A stretch of DNA of 64,000 bases from Hysterangium stoloniferum (lineage: Eukaryota; Basidiomycota; Agaricomycetes; Hysterangiales; Hysterangiaceae). Position 1 is the first letter of the stretch; every line of letters starts with the position of its first letter. The translations under genes were made by a program, and so were the position numbers. Under the pieces are notes generated by a model. The model was not told the DNA's origin, did no database searches, and saw only the letters and a program-made list of their open reading frames with translations. Below, piece after piece: positions 49,614-61,359 of this stretch. The stretch is from assembly GCA_015178975.1 (NCBI GenBank), contig WHVD01000011.1:434001-498000 (forward strand), in the 5' to 3' direction.

Positions 49614-51369
49614 CTTTTACCACAGTTTCATTATGGTAAAACACTCCTTTTATTTTATTTATATTTTACACATTTTATTCATATTTTTCTATTCTTTATA
49701 TTCTTCGAATATTGCACCATTTCATTAGTTCGAAGCTTTGTGTATACTTGTGGGTGCACTCGGCACCAAATGAAACTCAGACACACTTTTACCCAAGCAC
49801 CACCACTTGTAAGACATAAACTAGGTCTATAGTGAGTGGTGATCAGGGTAACATGTCAGCTACCACATAGGTAGCATTATCTGAGCTATCTAACACTTCA
49901 GGCCTCAAACTATAGCAGTCGAGGCCTCCACTCGAATCATCCATCTTCCCATTCTACTCATTTCTTCATATATAGAATGGTCAGAACTTCTACCACTCTT
50001 CACAGTGGTGATCCGGTGTAGAGAGTTCAATTGGAAAGTAACCTATATGGCAATAGTTTCAAGTCACATCACAAGCACAAATTCTTATATATACTTTGGC
50101 ACTCAAGATGACTTCTACACAGCCAAATCAGTTTCATCAAACAGACGACCAAAACTCCATCATGTTCAACACTACATCGTCCTCCAAAGTAACCCTCAGT
50201 TCCTACTCAAAACCGACTCTTCACTCCCAAATAGAACTCCAGCCAATAACATCTCGTTTCTCCTCATCCTCCGACATCATTCCCAAGCCCCTACCAGCCC
50301 ACTCATGCTCCTCCAAGAAATACCATCATTTCCTCCGTCGACAAGGTATTTGACTCCCATATGCTCCAGATGATCCTGCCTTCATTCGTATAGAACACTA
50401 TGATGGCTCCTCCGAAATCCTCCACTATCGATTCAATCGAGTATTCCAGCAGGACTGTTCCCCACTGTCATTGGGAATCTGTTACATGGCAACGTTCACT
50501 CCAATAGGAGATCACAGAGGACCCAAGTTATTAATGACCCTGGTTCCAGAGGGAAGTCAAGTAGAGCCTCATCGAGGTCGTCATCAATTCATGTTCCTTG
50601 CTTGGTTGTGGAGCCTACTCACCACCTGGTTCTAAAATGGTGATTGATTGTGTCCCCTCCTTATACTGCAAAAACTAGGAACACAATACATCCAATCTCG
50701 GTTCATCAATTGGTAATATTGTCAAGATTTTGAAATCAAGCATAGCATTTGAGGGTGATGCATTATCATGGGATTCTTGAGTGTTTCTGACTCATATCAT
50801 CAATGTTTCATCAGCCATCACTTCTATTACTCCATCATCCCTATTGTCTGACTCACTCCCCTATTGTTCTATTGTGTTTCCCCATTTATCCGTATCACAT
50901 GTCTGATCTCATCTTTTGTTTGTCATTCTCTTATTGTTCAGCGCAGCCTCCCCCTATTATTGTTCACAGCTTTACTAACACTCCTATTGTGATGACTCAG
51001 AGATGACACACACCATATCACATCATTATTGTGTTGTTGTTTGTAGATGTTTGATTTGACCTGTACTCTCTCATGTATATAAGGGCCTCTCTTTTGCCCA
51101 CTATTGAACAAGCAATTTCGTTGTATCTCATTTTGAAGCTCATTCTTAAGGACAATCTCTTAAGTCTTACTCTCAGTCTCACTCCTACGACCAGTAAGGG
51201 ATACTGTAGTGTCTCTTATTGTTGAAGTTCTACACTCCTCGACATTAGGCTTATGTCAGCCTTTTGATATCATCTTCATTTACATTATCCAAGGTCCGAT
51301 CTCTAGCCTCTCACTACGAGTGTGTTTGGTTATAGACTGGTTTTGTCACAACCGTCACATGTCACATAT
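49614..51369. other. Repeat-derived sequence, class unresolved
   Basis: Holds a Ser/Thr-rich frame (50096-50353) and a promoter-like area (about 50993-51230) with TGATGACTCA, TATATAAGGGCC and a pyrimidine-rich leader that could be an LTR of another family. I found no reverse transcriptase or integrase motif here. Confidence 0.35.
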
Positions 51370-51800
51370 TGTCACAAACATTCAAAGATAACTTTCGACA
51401 ACTCTTCGACTTATTGAATTCAACTCGACAAAACCGAACATTATTCGACACCATCGAATCTCTTTCAACATGTCTCATTTCAACGTCATATATGATTTCA
51501 TAATTAGTTCATAACATAGTCATAACGATACGACGAAAAGCATAAAAGGACTACGAAAGGAGTGAGGGAAGTCAGTCAAAATATCTGTATATTAGTGGTA
51601 TTAGTAATCTATCTTGTCGTAACTTCTTCGACAAATACTTCCGTGAGTTCTCGCGACTGGTAATAGCCTCTTACTTCATCGACAGGGCAAATATATACTT
51701 TGTCGAACGAGGCTTTCGAGTTTGGTTAATAGAATATTATTCGACTTTATTGAAGAATAATCGATTCGTGACAGGTTTCAAGAATGACTGTGTCAGTGAC
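51370..51800 (+). repeat. LTR-E-like fragment, inverse of 20887-21423
   Basis: Rich in TCGAC/TTCGAC words; pieces such as AAGTCAGTCAAAATATCTGT and ATTCGACTTTATTGAAGAAT correspond to the reverse complement of the 20.9-21.4 kb copy. Similarity is patchy. Confidence 0.4.
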
Positions 51801-51867
51801 CGTCATAAAGACTTGACCATTGTGTGCAGGTTATTAGGTATATTCCTAGTAACGAACTTACACCAGG

Positions 51868-52452
51868 TGTTACGACCCGTTCCTGGATGTTTCAATATCC
51901 GACTTCCAGTCTCCCACTCCCGACTTCCGATCCCTGACTTCCGACTTTGACCTCCGACTACGGAACATCATAGTTACCGTATCATCCGCATTCTTCCCTT
52001 GTTCCGCATTTGGTAATTTGTCCGTTGACAAGTATTCACTCGTTTGTTTGTTATATTCCTGTTACAGAATATTGCCTTCCTAATATGTCTTATTGTATTT
52101 CCATTTTAAGAACACTTCCATTTCCGTCTTATTATGGTCTTAGTTTGTAGTACAATAACGAGCAGACTTATATTAGTTTCCGCGAATTTGTACTTTACCT
52201 TAGATCTGATATTGACTTAGTTTCTTATTCCTTCTCCCGTCTTTCTGTACGCTCGATATTCGGAACTCTTCGGAACTCTGAATATCCATAACTCCCATCA
52301 TAAGTCTCACCTCCGAAATTAAGGACATTGAGCGTTTGCGTAGAGGCGCAGCACATAAGCTGAAGCCGACGTCCTGACCCTATCTAGTAGTTCCCGACTT
52401 CCCGGTGACTTCCCGATAGTTCCGGAATAAGTTCCCGACATGGCACTTAACA
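51868..52452 (+). repeat. 5' LTR of the chromovirus (585 bp)
   Basis: TGTTACGACC ... GCACTTAACA. Contains the LTR core motif GCAGCACATAAGCTGAAGCC at about 52350, roughly 85-100 bp before the LTR end. Confidence 0.93.
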
Positions 52453-52486
52453 GTATATCAGATCTCAGCTCTGCGACTCGCTCATC

Positions 52487-53713
52487 ATGGGTCCCAAACG
52501 CAAAGCTGCCGAAGGACCATCCCAACTTCAATCCCCGTTGCAACTTTACACCACTCAACCTGAAACCCCAATTCAGCCGACAACATCAGCTTCAGTCGAA
52601 GAAGTTACCGAGGAGGTTACCGAGGTAACAAAGGATCCCAATGTTCCCCACACTTCCAACAACGAAGCAGAAGATCAGCCGGAGACATCGAAAAAGAAAT
52701 CTTCCGACGAACCGACTGAAATGTTGTTTATCAACTCCATTGTGAAATTCGCTGACTATTTGAAATCCGCTGAGGATAGTAAAGAATCATCCCGCACCGG
52801 AGTCAAAGAACCCGAACCTTTTACCGGCAAGGATCCGAAAAAATTGAAGAATTTCCTTCTCCAATGCCATTTCAGTTTCCGTGATCGACCCAATGCTTTT
52901 AAATCTGACAGTCGAAAAGTCAATTTTGCGCTCTCTTATCTCAAGGATACCGCTCAGGATTGGTTCGAACCCGGACTATCCGGAATATCCGACGAGACAC
53001 CCGTATGGCTCGACGACTGGGATGCTTTCGTGGAAAAACTGGAAACTAATTTCGGACCTTACGATCAATCCGGCGAAGCAGAAAATGAACTAATGATGCT
53101 CAAGATGAAGGACAATCAACGAGTTTCCGATTATCTCGTCAAGTTCAATACCCTCGCCGCACGATGTGGATGGGACGATTCCGCCCTCAGGCACCATTTC
53201 TATATGGGACTTCCGTCACGCTTTAAAGATGAAATCTGCAAAGATGGAAAGCCAAAAACTCTCCAACTCATGCGGATGAAAGCTCAAACATCCGATGCCC
53301 GTTATTGGGAACGAAAAGCTGAGGTTTCTCGAGAGAACCCGACGGAACGTTCTCAGAACAACAAGGCATCGACTAGCAAGTCTTCCGGCAACAACTCAGG
53401 CAATAATACCGGCTCTGGCACTAATACTGGCAAATCAAATTCCGACCGGAAGAAAGACAAGAAATCCAACAAGGAGAAACAGTCAACTTCCGACAAACCC
53501 GACATTTCCCATTTGTTGGGTACCGACGGTAAACTCACCCCGAAGGAGAAACAACGGCGTATGGACAACGACCTCTGCCTTTTCTGCGGAAAAGGTGGAC
53601 ACAAGGTTTCCGACTGTACCGTTAAATCTAGCTCTTCCAAGGCTCGCGCGGCAACTTCCACTACGACTACAACGTCTAAGGAAAAACCCGCCACGGAGTC
53701 GAAAAAAGAGTAA
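52487..53713 (+). CDS. gag: gag of the chromovirus (408 aa)
   Basis: Structural protein. It starts MGPKRKAAEGPSQLQ, 35 nt after the 5' LTR. The retrotransposon-gag capsid-like core runs about residues 100-260 (VKEPEPFTGKDPKKLKNFLL, YLKDTAQDWFEP, MMLKMKDNQRVSDYLVKFNT). A Ser/Asn-rich linker is followed by one CCHC zinc knuckle, CLFCGKGGHKVSDC, near the C terminus, and a Ser/Thr tail. Length is usual for the family. Pol follows after a short gap. Confidence 0.9.
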   Translation: MGPKRKAAEGPSQLQSPLQLYTTQPETPIQPTTSASVEEVTEEVTEVTKDPNVPHTSNNEAEDQPETSKKKSSDEPTEMLFINSIVKFADYLKSAEDSKESSRTGVKEPEPFTGKDPKKLKNFLLQCHFSFRDRPNAFKSDSRKVNFALSYLKDTAQDWFEPGLSGISDETPVWLDDWDAFVEKLETNFGPYDQSGEAENELMMLKMKDNQRVSDYLVKFNTLAARCGWDDSALRHHFYMGLPSRFKDEICKDGKPKTLQLMRMKAQTSDARYWERKAEVSRENPTERSQNNKASTSKSSGNNSGNNTGSGTNTGKSNSDRKKDKKSNKEKQSTSDKPDISHLLGTDGKLTPKEKQRRMDNDLCLFCGKGGHKVSDCTVKSSSSKARAATSTTTTTSKEKPATESKKE

Positions 53714-53749
53714 GCAACCCTCCGGAATCTGCACGGACAGAGGGTTGCG

Positions 53750-56700
53750 TTGACTCTCTCCGTGTTTCCGAGGTTATCCGCCTCAACGCGTCTGCTCTCT
53801 CTAATCCCGATTCATTATTTGTAAAACTCGTCTCTGACTTTCTTGGAAATTTAGTGTTCCGAGCTCTAATAGATTCTGGCTCCACACACTGTTTTGTAGA
53901 TACCACCTTTACCACGAAACATAATCTGAAACTCCATTCTGTTCCCGCAATTTCCTTACGTTTGTTTGACGGCACTAGCAATACGGCAATTACTCAAGCC
54001 TGCGACATGTCTATCCGGTTCCCTTGTGGAACATCCCAGACGGTTACCTTTTTCGTAACACAGTTGGACTCTAGCTGTTCGGTAGTTCTTGGATACAACT
54101 GGCTCACCCGATATAATCCGTTGATTGACTGGGTATTGGGCAGTATTACTTTCCGGACTCCCCACACTTCCGTTCCTCCTGCAGCATCTTTTCCGGCCAA
54201 CGCCTTTTCGGCATCAACGGCACCTCCGGCTTCTACCGAAACTTCCGAGCCTCCAAAAATCTCTCTCATCAATGCTTCGGCATTTGTTAGGGCGAGTAAA
54301 CTGGATGGTTCGCAATGTTTTTCGATCAGCTTAAAAGTTGATGAAGCATCTGGTCGTTTTGCGACTCCAGAATTATCTGAGCTAAAAGCCGACCTGGAAG
54401 GAGTTCCCGAAAAATACCATGATTTCGCGGACATTTTCAGTAAGCAAAAAGCTGACAGGCTTGCACCACATAGGCCTTACGACTTAAAAAATCGATATTG
54501 AGCCCGGTTCAAACCCTCCGCTAGGACCTATTTACCCATTATCCCAATCGGAACTTTCGTCTATTCGGGAGTTCCTGGATGAACATTTGTCGATAGGTTT
54601 TATCCGTCCCTCAAAGTCTCCGTATGGAGCACCCATCCTTTTCGTCCGTAAAAAGGATGGCTCCCTTCGACTCTGTGTCGATTTCAGAGGATTAAATTCC
54701 ATCACACGGAAAGATAAGTATCCACTGCCACTCGTTACCGATTTACTCGATGCCCCACAGAAAGCTTGGATTTACACCAAAATAGATCTCAAACACGCCT
54801 ATCATTTGGTCCGAATTGCCGAGGGCAACGAATGGAAAACTGCTTTTTGGACTCGCTATGGATCCTTTGAATGGTTGGTTATGCCATTCGGCCTTACCAA
54901 CGCCCCTTCCGCTTTTCAATGTTTTGTTAATGATATATTTTCCGACATGCTTGACGTATGTGTTATAGTCTATTTGGACGACATTTTGGTATTTTCCGAG
55001 GATCCCACTCTTCACGATGAACAGGTCCGTGAAGTCTTCCGAAGACTCCATAAAAACGGTCTTTTCGCCAATGGTAAAAAATGTTATTTCGACATGGATT
55101 CTATTGAATACTTAGGTTTCATCATCGGCCCTGATGGTCTCCGTATGGATGAAACCAAGGTTCAAGTTGTCCGTGACTGGCCCAAACCACGGAAGGTCAA
55201 GGACATTCAATCATTTTTAGGTTTCGCCAACTTTTACCGTCGTTTTATTCGGAACTACTCGGATATTACAGTACCGCTCACTCGTCTTACCCGTAAAACT
55301 CAACCATGGGTTTTTGACGATAAATGCCGCTCCGCCTTCCAGACTTTAAAAAATGCTTTCACTTCTGCCCCGATCCTTTCCCATTGGAAACCTGATGTTC
55401 CGATTATTGTGGAAACCGATGCTTCTGATTATGCAATTGCCACGATCCTTTCCATTCAAGATTCCGATGGTGAAATTCATCCGGTCGCATTTCTTTCTCG
55501 GACACTTTCAGTATCTGAACTCAATTACGACGTTCATGATAAGGAACTTTTGGCTATTTTTGAAGCTTTCAAACATTGGCGCCATTATCTCGAAGGTTCT
55601 GCAACTCCCGTTGACGTTGTTACCGATCACAAAAATCTCGAATATTTTTCTACCACTAAACTTTTAACCCGCCGGCAGGCCCGTTGGTCTGAATTCCTTT
55701 CCGCTTTCAACATGATTATCCGTTTCCGACCCGGACGTCTTGGTGGAAAGCCAGATGCCATGACTCGACGATGGGACATCTATCCTAAAGAGGGGGAAAG
55801 TAACTACGCTGTTGTTAATCCGCATAACTTGAAACCGGTTTTTACAACGCAACAACTTTCCGCATCTATCCGAGCAACTTCCCTTTACTATCCAATTATG
55901 CGTAGCATCATGATTATGGACATTGAGCAATTACATCAAGATATCCTTTCCACACTCACTTCCGACCTGGCCCTCAAGCCACATTTAGACGTTCCCGACA
56001 ATCCCGACCAACCCCGATGGTCACAAGACTCTCAAGGTTTTATCCGTCTCGATGGACGTATCTACGTTCCAGATTCCGACAATCTCCGACTCCGCGTACT
56101 TCAGTATAAACACGATCATCCAATCTCCGGACATTATGGCATCAACAATACTCTTGGTTTAATCCGTAGAGAATATACTTGGCCCAACCTCCGAGATTTC
56201 GTAACTCAGTTCTGTAAGTCATGCACCACCTGCTTACGCTCCAAAACCCAGAGGCATAAGCCGTACGGCCTTCTCAAGCAACTCCCGATACCAGAAAAAC
56301 CTTGGAATTCAATTTCCATGGATTTTATCGAACAACTCCCGACTTCCGAAGGCTTTACATCCATTCTAGTTGTTGTGGACCGATTCTCGAAACAAGGCAT
56401 TTTCATACCCACTCATGATACAATCACGTCCTTACAATTAGCGGAACTTTTCATTATTCACGTATTTTCCAAACACGGAGTTCCATCTCACGTAACTTCC
56501 GATTGAGGCTCCAAGTTCGTCTCCCATTTCTTCCAGGCCCTCGGAAAAGCCCTCGACATGAAACTACACTTCACCTCGGGATATCACCCGGAAGGTGATG
56601 GACAAACGGAACACGTTAATCAAACACTGGAACAATATCTCCGCATCTATTGTAATTACCAACAGGACAACTGGAAATCCCTTCTTCCGATCGCGGAATT

Positions 56701-57400
56701 CACCTACAATAACTCTCCGAATGCAACCACCGGCATATCTCCCTTCTTCACCAATAAAGGCTATAATCCGAATCTCACAGTACATTCCGAACGAGATTTG
56801 GCTTCTGTCCGTGCTCAAGAATTTATTACCGATCTCGACGAATTACATCAAGAACTTCGGAAAGCTATTTCTTCCGCACAGGAATATTATCAACGTTCCG
56901 CAGACAAAAACAGGATCCTGCCTCCTAATTTTAAAATTGGTGATCAGGTTTTTGTAAAAGCTCAATTCTTCTGTACTACCCAACCGTCTAAAAAACTCGC
57001 TGAGAAATTCTTAGGACCTTTTGAAATTATAGCACAAGCCGGTTCACTTTCATGGACTCTCCATCTTCCCGACAGTATGCGAGCAGTCCACCCCGTTTTC
57101 CACGTTTCCATGTTAGAACCTTGTGTTTCTAACTCATTCCCGGAACATATCCAACCTCCGTCCCCTCCGGTCATCATTGATGGAGAACCCGAATTCGAAG
57201 TTTCCGAAATTTTGGATTCTAAAATCGACAATCGCCGACATACTTGTAAATTGCTCTATTTAGTTAAATGGGCAGGTTATGAAGGTACCGACGAGGAAAC
57301 TTCATGGATATTGGCCATGGAACTTGGACATGCTATGGAAATTGTTACTGACTTCCACACGGCTTATCCAGGCAAACCCGGACCTTTATCATCACTCTAA
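53750..57400 (+). mobile_element. pol: pol region of the chromovirus
   Basis: Parts in order: aspartic protease (about 53860-54110, ALIDSGSTHCFVD); reverse transcriptase (about 54590-55150) with YPLPLVTDLL, MPFGLTNAPSAFQ and the catalytic YLDDILVFSED; RNase H (about 55380-55700, ETDASDYAIATIL, HDKELLAIFEAF); integrase (about 56090-56960) with the HHCC zinc-binding segment, MDFIEQLP and the GYHPEGDGQTEHVNQ block; a GPF-type module (EKFLGPFEI); and a C-terminal chromodomain (about 57190-57340, LLYLVKWAGYEGTDEETSWI). The region is nearly whole, with about two breaks. Confidence 0.92.
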
Positions 57401-57486
57401 TCTTTCTGTTCTTTTCTGTTCAGTTTCTGACACTTCCGTTTTCACACTCGTTTTAGGTTTTGCAAGTCAAAAAAATATTATTAAAT

Positions 57487-58116
57487 CTATCTCAAAGTCT
57501 CTGACACCCCAAATCCACCTTCTGTCCCAACTTCCGGCTCTTCAGCAATTTCCGCACTTTCCACCATATCCTGTACCTCTTCATCTTTACTCTCTGATTC
57601 TTCCGGCCCTTTTCCCGACACCCACCTCTTTTCAACACATTCCGCCAACGGATCATTAGTTTTTTCCCGTACCTTATCGGAAAACCCCTCGGATACTGCG
57701 ATTACACCAATGCTAACCATTATCTTCTCCAGGAAATTGTTTTGCCTTCGGAAATTCCGGACCAATGAACGGAAACCTTTCTCCTGGATATCATTATGGC
57801 GATCCATTGTATCCCGCATTTTCATGACTTCTGTCCCGATAAAAACCAACGCGTCGACGGTTTCCTTGAGAAGCTCAATGCCTGTACTATCTGTTTTCGA
57901 CGTTTCAGTTTCCGTAGCTTTGGCCGCTCCTGAACTTCCCGCATCGTTAGTTTTCGGAGTCTTCTCACCTTTCGGAACCCTTTTTGAGGCAAGGGTGCAC
58001 GGAAGTTTGAGAACCGTGCAGGGATAGCAAGTTCCGCCCCATTTTACCTTCTGTTTCCAACACGTCATGTTCCATATGGAACATCGATAACACGGAGTTT
58101 CGTGGACGACTTCCAT
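57487..58116 (-). CDS. Antisense ORF with Zn2Cys6-like cysteine cluster (209 aa)
   Basis: Encoded on the strand opposite to gag-pol, between pol and the 3' LTR. Residues 9-40 carry six cysteines spaced C-x2-C-x6-C-x10-C-x2-C-x6-C, exactly the spacing of fungal Zn(II)2Cys6 DNA-binding domains. The basic residues typical after the second cysteine are few (CYRCSIWNMTC), so DNA binding is not assured. A basic patch (SKRVPKGEKTPK) follows, then a Ser/Thr-rich linker, a predicted helical region (about residues 80-140; LLKETVDALVFIGTEVMKMR, RSLVRNFRRQNNFLEKIM) and an acidic tail (EESESKDEEVQDMVESAEIA). It is not a standard part of Ty3/gypsy elements. Function unknown; regulation of the element or of chromatin is a guess. 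Confidence 0.6.
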   Translation of the reverse strand: MEVVHETPCYRCSIWNMTCWKQKVKWGGTCYPCTVLKLPCTLASKRVPKGEKTPKTNDAGSSGAAKATETETSKTDSTGIELLKETVDALVFIGTEVMKMRDTMDRHNDIQEKGFRSLVRNFRRQNNFLEKIMVSIGVIAVSEGFSDKVREKTNDPLAECVEKRWVSGKGPEESESKDEEVQDMVESAEIAEEPEVGTEGGFGVSETLR

Positions 58117-58257
58117 TCGTTCCGGAGCTTTGACCCTTGGTTTCTGTTTCGGAAGTTAAACGACTACCGTTTCCTTTACAGATGCACTCACTTTAGGACT
58201 CAAAGGTCCAGCTTCACCCTTTACGTCCACCTCCACGGCTTTTCGCTGCATCAATAG

Positions 58258-58629
58258 TTATCGGTTGGAATCACGGAATGTATGGGTCAAACCTACCTTT
58301 CCTTCCCTTATCTCCTTCAGTTTTTCCGCCACCTCCGACTCCCGCTGTAATCTTTCCACCTCCTCTTTCTTTTTCTGCGCCTCCGCCGTTTTCCGTATCC
58401 ATGCTTCTTTTTCCGCCTTCGCCCGCTCCAATTCCCGCTTTTCCGCCTCCTCCGCATCCTTCAACTCCTGCATCAACGCTCTTTCCTCCTCCTCCTGTCG
58501 TCGCTTCAACTCCTCCATCTTCTGGCGTTTCTGTTGAAGTTCTGCGACCTTCGACATCTTTTGAAGTACGGATGTTTCGGTATCTGAGTCTTCCGGGGTA
58601 GTGATGAACAACGGCCGACGAATCGACAT
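58258..58629 (-). CDS. Antisense coiled-coil ORF (123 aa)
   Basis: Starts MSIRRPLFITTPEDSDTETS about 190 nt inside the 3' LTR border, reading away from that LTR. Residues about 25-105 form one long charged helix (LQQKRQKMEELKRRQEEEER, AEEAEKRELERAKAEKEAWI) predicted to be a coiled coil, with no globular motif. It lies upstream of the cysteine-cluster frame on the same strand; the two are reported separately. The 3' LTR, acting in reverse, or the short segment before it would have to supply the promoter. The purine/pyrimidine bias of GAG/AAG codons also creates meaningless long frames on the other strand. Confidence 0.55.
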   Translation of the reverse strand: MSIRRPLFITTPEDSDTETSVLQKMSKVAELQQKRQKMEELKRRQEEEERALMQELKDAEEAEKRELERAKAEKEAWIRKTAEAQKKKEEVERLQRESEVAEKLKEIREGKVGLTHTFRDSNR

Positions 58630-58813
58630 ACAAGTTGTGGTTGAAGAAACAAAAACGTTAATTCGAATATTTGGAGGTTTTTATACTCAGAATAACAGCC
58701 GAAACTCTCACCTCCATATTTGCGTAAATTTCACGACACATAACAATCAGCCGTCGCTTCAAACACTTAGTACCTAATCGCCTCTATGGGATTTCGGCCT
58801 AACAGGGGGGTAC

Positions 58814-59398
58814 TGTTACGACCCGTTCCCAGATGTTTCAATATCCGACTTCCGGTCTCCCACTCCCGACTTCTGATCCCCGACTTCTGACTTTGACCTC
58901 CGACTACGGAACATCATAGTTACCGTATCATCCGCATTCTTCCCTTGTTCCGCATTTGGTAATTTGTCCGTTGACAAGTATTCACTCGTTTGTTTGTTAT
59001 ATTCCTGTTACGGAATATTGCCTTCCTAATATGTCTTATTGTATTTCCGTTTTAAGAACACTTCCGTTTCCGTCTTATTATGGTCTTAGTTTGTAGTACA
59101 ATAACGAGCAGACTTATATTAGTTTCCGCGAATTTGTACTTTACCTTAGATCTGATATCGACTTAGTTTCTTATTCCTTCTCCCGTCTTTCTGTACGCTC
59201 GATATTCGGAACTCTTCGGAACTCTGAATATCCGTAACTCCCATCATAAGTCTCACCTCCAAAATTAAGGACATTGAGCGTTTGCGTAGAGGCGCAGCAC
59301 ATAAGCTGAAGCCGACGTCCTGACCCTATCTAGTTGTTCCCGACTTCCCGGTGACTTCCCGATAGTTCCGGAATAAGTTCCCGACACGGCACTTAACA
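58814..59398 (+). repeat. 3' LTR of the chromovirus (585 bp)
   Basis: TGTTACGACC ... GCACTTAACA, same length as the 5' LTR and about 97.6% identical by my count. Same core motif at about 59296. Confidence 0.93.
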
Positions 59399-59403
59399 CC
59401 AGG

Positions 59404-61359
59404 CCAGACCATACTTTCCCTATGAAGAAAATCTTTTTTATTCAACTATTAAATTCTAAGTACAAAAGGCTGTCTGGAACTCCTCGCATGCTGAGTGTTG
59501 CAAATCCGGTTAAATGGAAGGTAACTCGAACTTCGAGCAGTCGAGTCCCTTGGAAAGGCAAAATGCTCGCACCTTCATGAAGGATACCCTGGTCTTCCCG
59601 CTGGCAAGTTATACTCAAGCATCATGGCCAACCACTTTATTCAAAGCCTGTCAATATGAAGTGGGGCTCTTACTACGCTTCTCGAGTTTCGAGGGATAAG
59701 GTCATCACTGCCACAAAGGATTACAAGACAAGGTACCCATCCATGCCTACGAGAATAGCCATCTGGCTGGGAAGGTACCATGGCATCATATCAGCACATG
59801 ACTTATTCACTTGGCCTGGAACTCTTGACGAGGTAACAAAGTTGATCCTGAAGTGGTCAAACGAAGTGATGTTCTTCCGAGAAAAGGGAATAGTGGGTAT
59901 CAAGATGGAACTGTTCATTCTCCTCACTGATTTACTTTGTGTGCATGATGATCTGCTACAGATTATGCATGTATTGCTCAGAGGGGACCACATCATGCCA
60001 AGGGTTGATATAGATTTCATATACATTCAAATGTTGAAGGAATCCATATACAGTAAACCTGTAATGTATTCAGGGGATTCTCTTAGATAGCTCAATATAT
60101 GCTATAGTGTCACAGAGCTTCAACAATAAAACAAGCAAAGGTCCAGTAATTTAAATACTGATAGATTAATGAGCTGCGCTATGAAGCTTAAACAACTCAA
60201 ATCAATGCTTATTTTGATTATTGAAAGGTTCAATAGAACTGTGTATGACTCTTTTAGCAAATACAAGAACTATTCCTTGAGAATAGGGGCTGGAAGCTGA
60301 ATATATGCGCAGTAACTTGGCAGAGACTTGATATAAGAGCTTCGGATTCTTGTATGCCTATTTGTAACTATTAATAGTTATTTAACAAGGTGTTAAATAA
60401 TTTATTAATAGAGAAAATAAATTGTATTGGATTATCTGAGTGCTTGTACTTGATTAATTCAATAAACTTAGGGCTGGGCCTTGAGTAATCTAGTATTGGC
60501 AGGGATTTCAGTAAGGATACTTAGATACTTATTAGGTTTATTATCTAATTAATAAGCCTAAAGGGTAGCTGTGAGGCTGGGGAACTTAGATGATTAGCTA
60601 AGTCCAAGAGTTGCTGACAAAGATTCAAGATGCTGCAAGTGTAGGTGCTTGCAGTGAGTGTATCAGACTAAGACTAGTATTGTCAGGATGATGAGGTAAG
60701 CTTCTGTGCTGTACTGTAAAATGTGAGAGAGATAGATTGGTTTTATTGGAAACTTGGCCCTCCTTATATACATTTTGACAACTCAATGATTAGCTAAATA
60801 TTTAGTTTATGAGGTCATTAGTGAGATCATAATGACCTCATATTCTACTCATTATTTACCCTTTGTTTATCATGTGATTCCCTTCCCTGAGACAAGGGTT
60901 CTAACCTCTTGCTTGAACAGGAAGGTTCAAGGCCGCGGTCCCAGGACGGAAGCAAACGATGAGTCGGCAGAATCTAGTAATGACTCAGGTAGTCACATTC
61001 GTGACTTGTGTGACTCAGGTAGTCACATTCGTGACTTGTGTGACATCCCGACACCGGAGGCTTATCTAATAAGTCACATGACTCCAAAAATGCGCAAACT
61101 AGGCTGCAGCAAGGTGCCGAAAGGTAATAACTAAGTAAATAAAATATAAATAATTAATTAAAAATTATAATAAATTAACTAAGATATAATAGCATAATAT
61201 GAGTTCATATATGCTATTATTATGTGAAGTTAAAAGGAATAGAGCCTTATATTTCACAATAAAAATATAATAAAAATACAATAAATTCGAAAGAATATTA
61301 AATAATCCACAGAAAATTAAGAGGATATTATGATATGATGCTGATACATCACAAAACCC
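59404..61359. other. Sequence flanking the chromovirus; one plausible ORF and AT-rich stretch
   Basis: A plus-strand frame at 59656-60090 (MKWGSYYASRVSRDKVITAT, MPTRIAIWLGRYHGIISAHD, LFTWPGTLDEVTKLILKWSN) has protein-like composition but no family I recognise; it could be part of an older mobile element into which the chromovirus inserted. From 60100 to 60940 and 61130 to 61350 the sequence is AT-rich with nothing recognisable. Confidence 0.35.
60978..61042. repeat. Tandem duplication, about 30 bp x 2, with TGACTCA
   Basis: TGACTCAGGTAGTCACATTC followed by GTGACTTGTG occurs twice in a row. Each copy contains one TGACTCA heptamer. Confidence 0.8.

Larger units (their letters stand above)
51868..59398 (+). 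mobile_element. Ty3/gypsy chromovirus, 7531 bp, full length, TSD CCAGG
   Basis: LTR retrotransposon of the chromodomain-bearing Ty3/gypsy branch, with both 585-bp LTRs and a 5-bp target duplication CCAGG (51863-51867, 59399-59403). Order: 5' LTR, short leader, gag, pol (protease, reverse transcriptase, RNase H, integrase, chromodomain), a 1.4-kb segment holding two open frames on the opposite strand, a purine-rich tract (about 58800-58812), 3' LTR. The LTRs differ at 14 of 585 positions by my count, 13 of them transitions, so the insertion is fairly recent on a fungal scale. Structure is whole; pol appears to carry about two breaks, so this copy is treated as a fossil. Confidence 0.93.

Noticed and set aside
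58278-58601. Pro/Ser-rich plus-strand frames opposite the coiled-coil ORF
   Set aside because: Codon-bias shadow of GAG/AAG-rich coding sequence on the other strand.
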